From Vibrio coralliilyticus (GTDB lineage: Bacteria; Pseudomonadota; Gammaproteobacteria; Enterobacterales; Vibrionaceae), in assembly GCF_024449095.1 (NCBI RefSeq), contig NZ_CP024627.1, positions 2,356,001 through 2,420,000 on the forward strand: a DNA stretch of 64,000 nucleotides, in the 5' to 3' direction. Below the pieces are notes generated by a model that saw only the letters and a list, made by a program, of their open reading frames with translations, had not been told where the DNA came from and did not search any database. Below are positions 1 to 7,726 of the stretch, piece after piece (the first letter of the stretch is position 1; each line of letters opens with the position of its first letter). The position numbers and the translations under genes are program-made.

Positions 1-20
1 CCATTTCGGGGTGTTTTTTT
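1..20 (+). terminator. 3' part of a rho-independent terminator
   Basis: The window opens with a short CC-ATTTC-GG arm remnant followed by GGTG and seven T. It looks like the distal half of a hairpin terminator of an upstream gene whose first arm lies outside the window. Confidence 0.4.
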
Positions 21-115
21 ATGCCAGAGAATAAACGCTCAAGCACACCTCGCCCGCAATAATAATTCTGTGCTATCATACTGCGCTTTTTGAGATTCCA
101 AGAGAGATCCTTACC

Positions 116-706
116 TTGAGTCAACAAATCAAACTTCTCGTAGGGCTTGCTAATCCCGGCCCTGAATACGCTAGGACTCGTCATAACGCTGGTGCTTGGG
201 TAGTAGAAGAGCTTGCTCGCGTCCATAACATCACACTAAAAAATGAAGCCAAGTTTTTTGGGGTTACAGGACGCATAATGATAAATGGTCAGGATCTCCG
301 CTTACTCATCCCTACTACGTTCATGAACCTTTCAGGTAAATCCATCGCCGCAGTAGCGAAGTTTTATCAAATTAAGCCTGAAGAAATTATGGTGGCACAC
401 GATGAACTGGATTTACCTCCAGGTGTCGCTAAGTTTAAGAAAGGGGGCGGACATGGTGGTCATAATGGCCTGCGCGATACCATCAGTAAGCTAGGCAATT
501 GCAAAGATTTTTATCGTCTTCGGATTGGCATTGGGCATCCGGGGCACAAAGATAAAGTGGCCGGTTTTGTTCTGGGCAAAGCGCCCGCTAAAGAGCAAGA
601 GCTGCTAGAGGCAGCAACAGATGAGTCTGTTCGCTGTTTAGACATTCTACTCAAGGATGGCTTGTCAAAAGCACAAAATCGTCTACACACGTTCAAAGCA
701 GAATAA
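116..706 (+). CDS. pth: peptidyl-tRNA hydrolase
   Basis: Cleaves the ester bond of peptidyl-tRNAs that drop off ribosomes and recycles the tRNA in the cytoplasm. The 196-residue protein has the usual family length and the conserved N-terminal GLANPGPEY and TRHNAG segments (catalytic His23), the FMNLSG motif, the [10 protein letters not shown] segment, and [11 protein letters not shown]. The start is a TTG at 116; no in-frame ATG gives the conserved N-terminus, and an AGAGAG ribosome-binding site sits about 9 nt upstream. It is followed 10 nt later by ychF, the pairing typical of gamma-proteobacteria, so the two are probably co-transcribed. Low-efficiency TTG initiation may limit expression (inference). 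Confidence 0.97.
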   Translation: MSQQIKLLVGLANPGPEYARTRHNAGAWVVEELARVHNITLKNEAKFFGVTGRIMINGQDLRLLIPTTFMNLSGKSIAAVAKFYQIKPEEIMVAHDELDLPPGVAKFKKGGGHGGHNGLRDTISKLGNCKDFYRLRIGIGHPGHKDKVAGFVLGKAPAKEQELLEAATDESVRCLDILLKDGLSKAQNRLHTFKAE

Positions 707-716
707 GGTTATTATC

Positions 717-1808
717 ATGGGTTTTAAATGTGGCATCGTTGGTCTACCAAACGTCGGTAAATCAACACTGTTCAACGCACTAACTAAAGCAGGTATCGAA
801 GCAGCAAACTTCCCGTTTTGTACGATCGAACCAAACACTGGTGTTGTACCTGTGCCAGATCTACGCCTTGATGCACTGGCAAAAATTGTTAACCCACAAA
901 AAATTCTACCAACCACAATGGAGTTCGTTGACATTGCGGGCTTGGTTGCAGGTGCATCTAAAGGTGAAGGTTTAGGGAACAAATTCCTAGCGAACATCCG
1001 AGAAACCGATGCGATTGGCCACGTTGTCCGTTGTTTTGAAAATGAAAACATCGTTCACGTTGCTGGTAAAGTGTCTCCGATTGAGGATATCGAAGTCATC
1101 AACCTTGAATTGGCTATGGCCGATTTAGACTCTTGTGAGCGCGCAATTCAGCGTAACGCCAAGAAAGCGAAAGGTGGAGACAAAGACGCGAAGTTCGAAC
1201 TGACAGTACTAGAGAAGCTATTGCCCGTTTTAACTGAAGGCGGCATGGCCCGCACTGTTGAACTGAGTAAAGAAGAACTTGCGGCTATTGGTTACCTCAA
1301 CTTCCTGACTCTAAAACCAACAATGTACATTGCCAACGTTAACGAAGATGGTTTCGAAGACAACCCTTATCTAGATGCAGTGCGTGAATTTGCTGAGAAA
1401 GAGAACAATGTCGTTGTTCCTGTGTGCGCAGCAATTGAGTCTGAGCTTTCAGAGCTTGAAGACGAGGATCGTGAAGAGTTCCTAGCGGATATGGGTATTG
1501 AAGAGCCTGGTTTGAATCGAGTGATCCGTTCAGGTTATGAACTACTAACCCTTCATACCTATTTCACTGCTGGCGTTAAAGAAGTACGTGCATGGACAAT
1601 TCCTGTAGGAGCTACAGCACCACAGGCGGCTGGTAAGATTCACACTGACTTTGAAAAAGGCTTCATTCGTGCCGAAGTGGTCGGCTACGATGACTTCATC
1701 GAATACAACGGTGAAAGTGGTGCAAAAGACGCAGGTAAATGGCGTTTAGAAGGTAAAGATTATATCGTTAAAGATGGTGACGTTGTTCACTTCCGCTTCA
1801 ACGTATAA
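717..1808 (+). CDS. ychF: redox-regulated ATPase YchF (Obg-like ATPase)
   Basis: Member of the TRAFAC/OBG family that binds ATP rather than GTP and associates with ribosomes; in E. coli it is a negative regulator of oxidative-stress defence. The 363-residue protein has the P-loop GLPNVGKST at residues 9-17, the switch region around [16 protein letters not shown], a nucleotide-base motif NVNED, and a C-terminal TGS domain. The ATG at 717 gives the canonical N-terminus and full family length, although the frame stays open 60 nt further upstream. It lies 10 nt after pth, and a strong terminator follows. Confidence 0.97.
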   Translation: MGFKCGIVGLPNVGKSTLFNALTKAGIEAANFPFCTIEPNTGVVPVPDLRLDALAKIVNPQKILPTTMEFVDIAGLVAGASKGEGLGNKFLANIRETDAIGHVVRCFENENIVHVAGKVSPIEDIEVINLELAMADLDSCERAIQRNAKKAKGGDKDAKFELTVLEKLLPVLTEGGMARTVELSKEELAAIGYLNFLTLKPTMYIANVNEDGFEDNPYLDAVREFAEKENNVVVPVCAAIESELSELEDEDREEFLADMGIEEPGLNRVIRSGYELLTLHTYFTAGVKEVRAWTIPVGATAPQAAGKIHTDFEKGFIRAEVVGYDDFIEYNGESGAKDAGKWRLEGKDYIVKDGDVVHFRFNV

Positions 1809-1832
1809 TTTCCTTGCAAGTTATTGACTTTC

Positions 1833-1856
1833 AAAGCCAGCCTTAGTGCTGGCTTT
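1833..1856 (+). terminator. rho-independent terminator of pth-ychF
   Basis: Perfect 9-bp stem AAAGCCAGC / GCTGGCTTT with a 6-nt loop, followed by a T-rich run (ATTTTTTAT). It ends the pth-ychF unit before the tRNA promoter. Confidence 0.9.
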
Positions 1857-1995
1857 ATTTTTTATGCCGACTAGATCCTCTAAATTAAATCGATAAATGC
1901 ATGACATTTTGTTATCACTTTTCGATCATTAACACGCCTCTTTGTTTAAAAAGAAACCGAACAGTTGATTTATCCTGATTTCTTCAAAAAAACTA

Positions 1996-2024
1996 TTGAC
2001 GGCTTTGCCTCAACTTCGCATAAT
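1996..2024 (+). promoter_or_regulatory. sigma-70 promoter of the tRNA array
   Basis: TTGACG (1996-2001), a 17-bp spacer, then CATAAT (2019-2024), preceded by an A-tract (AAAAAAAC) and followed by a GC-rich discriminator GCGCGCC. This is the pattern of growth-rate and stringently controlled stable-RNA promoters. It lies 54 nt before the first tRNA. Confidence 0.8.
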
Positions 2025-2077
2025 GCGCGCCGTTCCCGACAATAAGCTAACTTATTTGAAGGTACAAAACATGATAT

Positions 2078-2154
2078 GGCTACGTAGCTCAGCTGGTTAG
2101 AGCACATCACTCATAATGATGGGGTCACAGGTTCGAATCCCGTCGTAGCCACCA
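2078..2154 (+). tRNA. tRNA-Met(CAU), copy 1
   Basis: 77-nt cloverleaf with acceptor GGCTACG/CGTAGCC, anticodon CAT within CTCATAA and encoded CCA. The sequence closely follows the E. coli elongator metT/metU type and differs from the initiator and the lysidine Ile2 type. First gene of the array. Confidence 0.97.
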
Positions 2155-2193
2155 TTCCTAAGCGCTCTTATTTAAGAGTTTTTAGGAATCAAT

Positions 2194-2278
2194 GCGGAAG
2201 TGGCGGAATTGGTAGACGCACCAGATTTAGGTTCTGGCGCCGCAAGGTGTGAGAGTTCAAGTCTCTCCTTCCGCACCA
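2194..2278 (+). tRNA. tRNA-Leu(UAG), copy 1
   Basis: 85-nt class II tRNA with a long variable arm, anticodon TAG in the loop TTTAGGT, acceptor GCGGAAG/CTTCCGC and encoded CCA. It is the counterpart of E. coli leuW. All ten copies in this array appear identical. Confidence 0.97.
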
Positions 2279-2308
2279 TAAATTGAATAGTCTTAGGGCT
2301 ATGCCTGC

Positions 2309-2383
2309 AGGTCTATCGCCAAGCGGTAAGGCAGCGGCTTTTGATGCCGCCATTCCCTGGTTCGAATCCAGGTAGACCTGCCA
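2309..2383 (+). tRNA. tRNA-Gln(UUG), copy 1
   Basis: 75-nt cloverleaf, acceptor AGGTCTA/TAGACCT, anticodon TTG in CTTTTGAT, encoded CCA. D-loop variant CAAGCGGTAA (C form), shared only with copy 2. Confidence 0.97.
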
Positions 2384-2461
2384 TTTATTTAAAGTGTAAG
2401 CCTTTGGGAAAAAGGGCTTGTCACTGAGAGCGTGAAAGTTTATATTGTCTCGCTCACGAGT

Positions 2462-2538
2462 GGCTACGTAGCTCAGCTGGTTAGAGCACATCACTCATAA
2501 TGATGGGGTCACAGGTTCGAATCCCGTCGTAGCCACCA
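2462..2538 (+). tRNA. tRNA-Met(CAU), copy 2
   Basis: 77 nt, identical to copy 1; elongator type, anticodon CAT, encoded CCA. Confidence 0.97.
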
Positions 2539-2586
2539 TTTATTTTGACTGCTAGCTTTTGGCTAACGGTCCTGTAGATTCAAGTT

Positions 2587-2671
2587 GCGGAAGTGGCGGA
2601 ATTGGTAGACGCACCAGATTTAGGTTCTGGCGCCGCAAGGTGTGAGAGTTCAAGTCTCTCCTTCCGCACCA
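2587..2671 (+). tRNA. tRNA-Leu(UAG), copy 2
   Basis: 85 nt, identical to copy 1; anticodon TAG, long variable arm, encoded CCA. Confidence 0.97.
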
Positions 2672-2701
2672 TCTTGATATACTCTACAAATAACAATTTA
2701 T

Positions 2702-2786
2702 GCGGAAGTGGCGGAATTGGTAGACGCACCAGATTTAGGTTCTGGCGCCGCAAGGTGTGAGAGTTCAAGTCTCTCCTTCCGCACCA
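2702..2786 (+). tRNA. tRNA-Leu(UAG), copy 3
   Basis: 85 nt, identical to copy 1. Separated from copy 2 by only 30 nt without an intervening Met or Gln gene. Its 3' spacer matches the one after Leu copy 1, including the AATTGAATAGTCTTAGG stretch. Confidence 0.97.
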
Positions 2787-2816
2787 TAAATTGAATAGTC
2801 TTAGGACTATGCCTGC

Positions 2817-2891
2817 AGGTCTATCGCCAAGCGGTAAGGCAGCGGCTTTTGATGCCGCCATTCCCTGGTTCGAATCCAGGTAGACCTGCCA
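2817..2891 (+). tRNA. tRNA-Gln(UUG), copy 2
   Basis: 75 nt, identical to Gln copy 1 (C form of the D loop); anticodon TTG, encoded CCA. Confidence 0.97.
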
Positions 2892-2944
2892 TACACAACG
2901 TTATTGAGACTTTACCAATTGTCTTGATAACCACAGATTAAGAT

Positions 2945-3029
2945 GCGGAAGTGGCGGAATTGGTAGACGCACCAGATTTAGGTTCTGGCGCCGCAAGGTG
3001 TGAGAGTTCAAGTCTCTCCTTCCGCACCA
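2945..3029 (+). tRNA. tRNA-Leu(UAG), copy 4
   Basis: 85 nt, identical to copy 1; part of the 246-bp repeat. Confidence 0.97.
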
Positions 3030-3062
3030 TTATCTAGATAACTCGATGAGTTATCACACTGC

Positions 3063-3137
3063 AGGTCTATCGCCAAGTGGTAAGGCAGCGGCTTTTGATG
3101 CCGCCATTCCCTGGTTCGAATCCAGGTAGACCTGCCA
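3063..3137 (+). tRNA. tRNA-Gln(UUG), copy 3
   Basis: 75 nt, anticodon TTG. D loop reads CAAGTGGTAA (T form), one base different from copies 1 and 2. Confidence 0.97.
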
Positions 3138-3190
3138 TACACAACGTTATTGAGACTTTACCAATTGTCTTGATAACTACAGATTAAGAT

Positions 3191-3275
3191 GCGGAAGTGG
3201 CGGAATTGGTAGACGCACCAGATTTAGGTTCTGGCGCCGCAAGGTGTGAGAGTTCAAGTCTCTCCTTCCGCACCA
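3191..3275 (+). tRNA. tRNA-Leu(UAG), copy 5
   Basis: 85 nt, identical to copy 1; part of the 246-bp repeat. Confidence 0.97.
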
Positions 3276-3308
3276 TTATCTAGATAACTCGATGAGTTGT
3301 CACACTGC

Positions 3309-3383
3309 AGGTCTATCGCCAAGTGGTAAGGCAGCGGCTTTTGATGCCGCCATTCCCTGGTTCGAATCCAGGTAGACCTGCCA
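3309..3383 (+). tRNA. tRNA-Gln(UUG), copy 4
   Basis: 75 nt, T form of the D loop; anticodon TTG, encoded CCA. Confidence 0.97.
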
Positions 3384-3436
3384 TACACAACGTTATTGAG
3401 ACTTTACCAATTGTCTTGATAACTACAGATTAAGAT

Positions 3437-3521
3437 GCGGAAGTGGCGGAATTGGTAGACGCACCAGATTTAGGTTCTGGCGCCGCAAGGTGTGAGAGTT
3501 CAAGTCTCTCCTTCCGCACCA
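3437..3521 (+). tRNA. tRNA-Leu(UAG), copy 6
   Basis: 85 nt, identical to copy 1; part of the 246-bp repeat. Confidence 0.97.
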
Positions 3522-3554
3522 TTATCTAGATAACTCGATGAGTTATCACACTGC

Positions 3555-3629
3555 AGGTCTATCGCCAAGTGGTAAGGCAGCGGCTTTTGATGCCGCCATT
3601 CCCTGGTTCGAATCCAGGTAGACCTGCCA
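3555..3629 (+). tRNA. tRNA-Gln(UUG), copy 5
   Basis: 75 nt, T form of the D loop; anticodon TTG, encoded CCA. Confidence 0.97.
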
Positions 3630-3682
3630 TACACAACGTTATTGAGACTTTACCAATTGTCTTGATAACTACAGATTAAGAT

Positions 3683-3767
3683 GCGGAAGTGGCGGAATTG
3701 GTAGACGCACCAGATTTAGGTTCTGGCGCCGCAAGGTGTGAGAGTTCAAGTCTCTCCTTCCGCACCA
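3683..3767 (+). tRNA. tRNA-Leu(UAG), copy 7
   Basis: 85 nt, identical to copy 1; last Leu of the uninterrupted 246-bp repeat run. Confidence 0.97.
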
Positions 3768-3780
3768 TCTTAATCACTAT

Positions 3781-3857
3781 GGCTACGTAGCTCAGCTGGT
3801 TAGAGCACATCACTCATAATGATGGGGTCACAGGTTCGAATCCCGTCGTAGCCACCA
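3781..3857 (+). tRNA. tRNA-Met(CAU), copy 3
   Basis: 77 nt, identical to copy 1. The next tRNA-Leu starts 131 nt after this start, the same distance as from Met copy 4 to Leu copy 10, so the Met-Leu block is itself duplicated. Confidence 0.97.
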
Positions 3858-3911
3858 TCAATACAAGGTTACTTCGATTTACCAATGATCGAGATAACAA
3901 CAGAATAAGAT

Positions 3912-3996
3912 GCGGAAGTGGCGGAATTGGTAGACGCACCAGATTTAGGTTCTGGCGCCGCAAGGTGTGAGAGTTCAAGTCTCTCCTTCCGCACCA
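3912..3996 (+). tRNA. tRNA-Leu(UAG), copy 8
   Basis: 85 nt, identical to copy 1; starts another 246-bp unit (next Leu at 4158). Confidence 0.97.
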
Positions 3997-4029
3997 TTAT
4001 CTAGATGACTCGTTGAGTTGTCACACTGC

Positions 4030-4104
4030 AGGTCTATCGCCAAGTGGTAAGGCAGCGGCTTTTGATGCCGCCATTCCCTGGTTCGAATCCAGGTAGACCT
4101 GCCA
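4030..4104 (+). tRNA. tRNA-Gln(UUG), copy 6
   Basis: 75 nt, T form of the D loop; anticodon TTG, encoded CCA. Confidence 0.97.
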
Positions 4105-4157
4105 TACACAACGTTATTGAGACTTTACCAATTGTCTTGATAACCACAGATTAAGAT

Positions 4158-4242
4158 GCGGAAGTGGCGGAATTGGTAGACGCACCAGATTTAGGTTCTG
4201 GCGCCGCAAGGTGTGAGAGTTCAAGTCTCTCCTTCCGCACCA
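4158..4242 (+). tRNA. tRNA-Leu(UAG), copy 9
   Basis: 85 nt, identical to copy 1. Confidence 0.97.
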
Positions 4243-4254
4243 TCTTAATCACAT

Positions 4255-4331
4255 GGCTACGTAGCTCAGCTGGTTAGAGCACATCACTCATAATGATGGG
4301 GTCACAGGTTCGAATCCCGTCGTAGCCACCA
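4255..4331 (+). tRNA. tRNA-Met(CAU), copy 4
   Basis: 77 nt, identical to copy 1. Confidence 0.97.
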
Positions 4332-4385
4332 TCAATACAAAGTTACTTCGATTTACCAATGTCCGAGATAACTACAGAATAAGAT

Positions 4386-4470
4386 GCGGAAGTGGCGGAA
4401 TTGGTAGACGCACCAGATTTAGGTTCTGGCGCCGCAAGGTGTGAGAGTTCAAGTCTCTCCTTCCGCACCA
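4386..4470 (+). tRNA. tRNA-Leu(UAG), copy 10
   Basis: 85 nt, identical to copy 1; last gene of the array, 6 nt before the terminator stem. Confidence 0.97.
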
Positions 4471-4476
4471 TGATAA

Positions 4477-4504
4477 AAAACCCAGCTTTAGCTGGGTTTT
4501 CTTT
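4477..4504 (+). terminator. rho-independent terminator of the tRNA array
   Basis: Perfect 10-bp stem AAAACCCAGC / GCTGGGTTTT with a TTTA loop, then CTTTT. It is the only strong terminator after the promoter at 1996, which suggests one long precursor for all 20 tRNAs (inference). Confidence 0.9.
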
Positions 4505-4532
4505 TATCAGTCATAGGCATTTCTCAGATATA

Positions 4533-4558
4533 AAAAATCCAGCCTAGGCTGGATTTTT
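4533..4558 (-). terminator. bidirectional terminator between flagellin gene and tRNA array
   Basis: 26-bp perfect palindrome AAAAATCCAGCC-TA-GGCTGGATTTTT with T runs on both strands. It lies 42 nt past the stop of the distal flagellin gene and back to back with the tRNA terminator. Confidence 0.85.
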
Positions 4559-4599
4559 ACTTAAGTCATGACTGTCTATTTTGCTTCGAAATCACTTTC

Positions 4600-5733
4600 T
4601 TAGCCTAGAAGCCCCAACGCTGAGTTGGGCGCCTGCTTTGCTTGAGCAAGAACAGAACTCGATGCTTGGGAAAGAATCTGAGCTTTTGTTAATGCAGTAG
4701 TTTCTTTAGCGAAATCAGTATCTTTGATACGGCTCTTAGAAGCATTCACATTTTCATTAATGTTATCTAAGTTACTGATTGCATGGCCGAATCGGTTTTG
4801 GAATGCACCTAATTCTGCACGGTGACTATCAACGAACTTCAATGCAGAGTCAACAATCGCAACCGCTTCCTGAGCGCCCGCAACAGAAGTCACATCGATA
4901 GTGTCAACGGTTACCGCTTGCGCAGGCCCCATGCTCAACTCACCAGCCAAGGCGCCACCAAATGTCGCTTCACCAGAAACTCGATTGTTGTCAGTAAAGA
5001 TTTGAAGGTTGCCATCGTCACCAACTGATGCTTTAACCATGTCAGTCTGACCATTAATGTAAGTTGCCAGCTCCTCAATATCATCACCTTCTTTTGCGTT
5101 GATAGTGATATTTTGCTGCTCACCAAATACATCTGTCAGTGAAATAGTCAGATCATTGGAACCCGCTTGAACTCCCCAATCTTTATCTTTCGCATTGGCT
5201 GCAACATAGCTATTACCACCCATCATAGAGTTGTCACTACGCATATTGTTCATCGTTAACATGACGGCTTCGCCGTTATCTGCACCAATCTGGAATGATT
5301 TGGTCGCGAACGTGCCATTAAGTAGTTTGTTACCACCAAATGAAGTCGTCTCAGCAATACGGTTTAGCTCATCATTCAGTGCCGTAATCTCTTCTTGAAT
5401 CGCCACACGTTCAGACTTAGAGTTTGAGCCGTTCGCCGATTGTAGCGATAGATCACGCATACGTTGCAGAATGTTGGTCGTTTCATTCATCGCGCCTTCA
5501 GCTGTCTGCGCCATCGAAATACCATCATTTGCATTACGTACAGCGACATCTAAGCCTCGGCTTTGCACATTCAAGCGGTTAGAGATCTGCATACCTGCAG
5601 CATCATCTTTCGCGCTATTGATCTTAAAACCAGAAGATAAACGTTCCATTGAGGATTGTTGTGCACTAGTTGCGCTGTTTAAGTAGCGCTGTGCAGTCAT
5701 TGCCGCAACATTCGTGTTTACATTAACCGCCAT
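4600..5733 (-). CDS. flagellin (second gene, sigma-28 promoter)
   Basis: Structural subunit of the sheathed polar filament. The 377-residue protein has the conserved D0/D1 N-terminus ([18 protein letters not shown], then [17 protein letters not shown] and [16 protein letters not shown]) and the C-terminal D1/D0 helix ending in [15 protein letters not shown], with a variable centre at about residues 170-280. The ATG at 5733 restores the canonical N-terminus and has an AGGAG site 8 nt upstream; the longer open frame to 5802 lacks a ribosome-binding site. Its position after a FlaA-type flagellin matches V. cholerae flaC or V. parahaemolyticus flaD; naming differs between species, so no symbol is given. 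A sigma-28 promoter precedes it. Confidence 0.95.
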   Translation of the reverse strand: MAVNVNTNVAAMTAQRYLNSATSAQQSSMERLSSGFKINSAKDDAAGMQISNRLNVQSRGLDVAVRNANDGISMAQTAEGAMNETTNILQRMRDLSLQSANGSNSKSERVAIQEEITALNDELNRIAETTSFGGNKLLNGTFATKSFQIGADNGEAVMLTMNNMRSDNSMMGGNSYVAANAKDKDWGVQAGSNDLTISLTDVFGEQQNITINAKEGDDIEELATYINGQTDMVKASVGDDGNLQIFTDNNRVSGEATFGGALAGELSMGPAQAVTVDTIDVTSVAGAQEAVAIVDSALKFVDSHRAELGAFQNRFGHAISNLDNINENVNASKSRIKDTDFAKETTALTKAQILSQASSSVLAQAKQAPNSALGLLG

Positions 5734-5822
5734 AGTGGTTACTCCTATTGATTTTCCGTAGTTCGGAAGTTTCGAAAGGTTTCCGACGTCTCGGTAAACC
5801 AAGTTCTCTCAAAGTAACCTTA

Positions 5823-5849
5823 TTAACGACGAAGAGATGATTAACTTTA
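5823..5849 (-). promoter_or_regulatory. sigma-28 (FliA) promoter of the second flagellin gene
   Basis: On the minus strand: TAAAGTTA, exactly 11 nt, then GTCGTTAA. This matches the flagellar sigma-28 consensus TAAAGTTT-N11-GCCGATAA with correct spacing. It gives a leader of about 80 nt before the ATG at 5733. A near-identical element precedes flgM at 21425. Confidence 0.8.
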
Positions 5850-6001
5850 GAGCAATTTTAAAAATTCCTAAGAAAAAAAGGGTTAACCATAAATATATTG
5901 ATCGTTACGGCAGATATGAAATCAATGGTTAAAGATTTAGTCGAAACGGCCGGGGGGCTTAAGAGGAGAATCAAGTGGAATTCAGCAGAAAAGGAGCAAA
6001 G

Positions 6002-6035
6002 AAAAAGCCCCTTTTCCTTTGAGAGAACCGGGGCT
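6002..6035 (-). terminator. possible terminator of the first flagellin gene
   Basis: On the minus strand AGCCCC and GGGGCT (6-bp stem, long partly paired loop) are followed by TTTTTCTTT. The loop is long, so the call is tentative; it would separate the two flagellin transcripts. Confidence 0.45.
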
Positions 6036-6209
6036 AGTGTGGTAGCCATTGTGGAGATCGAGAGAAATGATCACAGCCTGGCTGCCGTGTACATAAGTGC
6101 CAGCAAACAAGAGCTAATGTGAGAGAGCTTCGTTAACTTATCACTTATGCTTGCCTAAACACCTTCACTAACCCCACGTCTGGGTATACGTTAGTGAAGA
6201 TATTCATGA

Positions 6210-7355
6210 CTACTGCAATAATGACATTGCAGAGTTTGGCAACTGTTTTGCTTGGGCAAGGATCGAAGTACCTGCCTGTTGCAGAATTTGAGCTTTGGTC
6301 ATCGCAGTAGTCTCTTTCGCAAAATCAGTATCGCGAATTCGACTATTTGATGCCTCTACGTTTTCTTGGATATTTGCCAAGTTATTAATACTGTGGCTGA
6401 GTCGGTTTTGCTTAGCACCTAAATCTGCGCGCTGTGAATCAACATATCTTAGCGCGGCATCAATAATACCTACCGCATTTTGAGCGCCACCCACTGAGCG
6501 AACATCAATATTTTGTACTGTTGTTTGCACGCCCGGACCACCTTCGAGACCAAGTTCACTCGCTAAGCCACCAGAGATATTCAGGTTACCCTCAAGGTTT
6601 GGTTCAGCAGCAAAGATCTGCAATCGACCTTCTTCGTCTACCGATGCTTTCAATTTTTGGGTTTGACCATTGATATAGGTTGCCACTTCCTCAATATCAT
6701 CACCTTCTTTAGCAATGATATCTAAGGTGATGGCTTCGCCATCCTTGGTCGTAAACTCAAATTTAATATCTTTCGCTGTTGGGGGAACACCCCAATCTTT
6801 ATCTTTTGCTTTTTCAAGAGAAGAAACAAAACTTTGCCCACCCATGCGTGGTTCATCCGCTCGGATACTGGTAAGCCCCATGATAATGGCCTCACCTGAG
6901 CTCGCACCGATTTGGAAAGAGGCTTCACCAAATGAACCGTTAAGTAGCTTACGACCACCAAACGACGTGGTTTCAGCAATACGGTTCAGCTCATCTTGCA
7001 ACGCTGCAACTTCTTCATGCAGTGCCTGACGCTCTGATGCTGAGTTTGTGCCGTTTGCCGATTGTAGCGACAAGTCACGAATACGTTGCAAAATTGACGT
7101 AGACTCGTTCATTGCCCCTTCCGCAGTCTGCGCAATAGAAATACCGTCATTGGCATTGCGCATAGCCACATCCAAACCACGAGACTGAGCGGTCAGTCGG
7201 TTAGAGATCTGAAGCCCCGCAGCATCGTCTTTTGCACTATTAATTTTCTGACCTGAAGACAATCGTTCCATCGAGGTATTGAGTTCCCCCGTGGCCTTAT
7301 TCAGGTAACGTTGGGCAGTCATTGCCGACACGTTAGTATTTACAGTAATGGTCAT
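6210..7355 (-). CDS. flagellin, FlaA-type (adjacent to flgL)
   Basis: Filament subunit of 381 residues. The N-terminus [20 protein letters not shown], the D1 segment [20 protein letters not shown], and the C-terminus [15 protein letters not shown] are strongly like V. cholerae FlaA, the essential core flagellin, which also follows flgL; in V. parahaemolyticus the gene at this position is called flaC. The centre (about residues 170-290) contains [12 protein letters not shown] and WGVPP typical of this subtype. The ATG at 7355 has an AGGAGAG site 7 nt upstream. A sigma-54-like element at 7612-7625 suggests control separate from the second flagellin gene. Confidence 0.95.
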   Translation of the reverse strand: MTITVNTNVSAMTAQRYLNKATGELNTSMERLSSGQKINSAKDDAAGLQISNRLTAQSRGLDVAMRNANDGISIAQTAEGAMNESTSILQRIRDLSLQSANGTNSASERQALHEEVAALQDELNRIAETTSFGGRKLLNGSFGEASFQIGASSGEAIIMGLTSIRADEPRMGGQSFVSSLEKAKDKDWGVPPTAKDIKFEFTTKDGEAITLDIIAKEGDDIEEVATYINGQTQKLKASVDEEGRLQIFAAEPNLEGNLNISGGLASELGLEGGPGVQTTVQNIDVRSVGGAQNAVGIIDAALRYVDSQRADLGAKQNRLSHSINNLANIQENVEASNSRIRDTDFAKETTAMTKAQILQQAGTSILAQAKQLPNSAMSLLQ

Positions 7356-7726
7356 AGTTTGCTCTCCTAATGAGTTCGCAAGTTCTTGCGAAGCGGCCAG
7401 CTTAATCTCAGTTGGAAGCACTGACCGTAATAACTTGCTAAGCAGGAAGTGCCTGCTTCAACCAGTTCGTTAAACTCTTAGTGTTATCAATACAATTAGT
7501 GTGCCAACTTCAATGTGTGAATAATCAAATAATTTTCTAATTTAATTTCAATAACTTAAAATCATTGATGCCATTTCACACAAATGTTCATTTTATCGCC
7601 ACACTATGGCGGCAATACCCTTGCCGCTCATTTGCCACCTAGTTGCCATAGCGAGATTGGCTATGTTCTTAACCACTGGGCAATATCTCACTTCGCACAT
7701 ACGGCTTAGCACGTATGGCATTGAAG
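7356..7726. other. leader and control region of the FlaA-type flagellin gene
   Basis: 371 nt without a gene. It contains a GGCAA/TTGCC-rich cluster (7604-7651), a candidate -24/-12 element within it, and an imperfect hairpin CATACG/CGTATG just after the flgL stop (about 7690-7720). Confidence 0.6.
7609..7627 (-). promoter_or_regulatory. candidate sigma-54 element and dyad upstream of FlaA-type flagellin
   Basis: Perfect inverted repeat GCGGCAA-N5-TTGCCGC. Read on the minus strand, GG (7625-7624), 10 nt, GC (7613-7612) gives a -24/-12 spacing with CGGCA and TTGCC. In V. cholerae flaA is sigma-54/FlrC-dependent, which supports the reading, but the implied leader is about 245 nt, and overlapping GGCAA repeats offer other registers. 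Confidence 0.5.

Larger units (their letters stand above)
2817..3767 (+). repeat. 246-bp tandem repeat of tRNA-Gln/tRNA-Leu units
   Basis: Gln copies 2-5 start at 2817, 3063, 3309 and 3555, and Leu copies 4-7 at 2945, 3191, 3437 and 3683. Both series have a period of exactly 246 bp, and the spacers ACACAACGTTATTGAGAC and TTATCTAGATAACTCGATGA are repeated with only point changes. About 3.9 units are in tandem, and one further unit recurs at 3912-4242. The pattern indicates recent unequal recombination or duplication inside the tRNA array. Confidence 0.95.
5734..6209. other. intergenic region between the two flagellin genes
   Basis: 476 nt with no convincing gene. It holds the 5' leader and sigma-28 promoter of the downstream flagellin (5823-5849), a possible terminator (6002-6035) and an inverted repeat CTTCACTAAC (6163-6172) / GTTAGTGAAG (6190-6199) just after the upstream flagellin stop. 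Short open frames here lack ribosome-binding sites and were not called. Confidence 0.6.

Noticed and set aside
2189..2861. Open reading frames on the minus strand across the tRNA array, encoding near-identical peptides
   Set aside because: They are antisense translations of repeated tRNA-Leu and tRNA-Gln genes; the peptide similarity only reflects the tRNA repeats.
2817..3767. Regularly spaced repeats resembling a CRISPR array
   Set aside because: The repeated units are complete tRNA genes with conserved spacers of constant length; no cas genes and no variable spacers.
5858..6122. Small open frames on both strands between the flagellin genes
   Set aside because: No ribosome-binding site, composition like non-coding DNA, and they overlap promoter and hairpin sequences.
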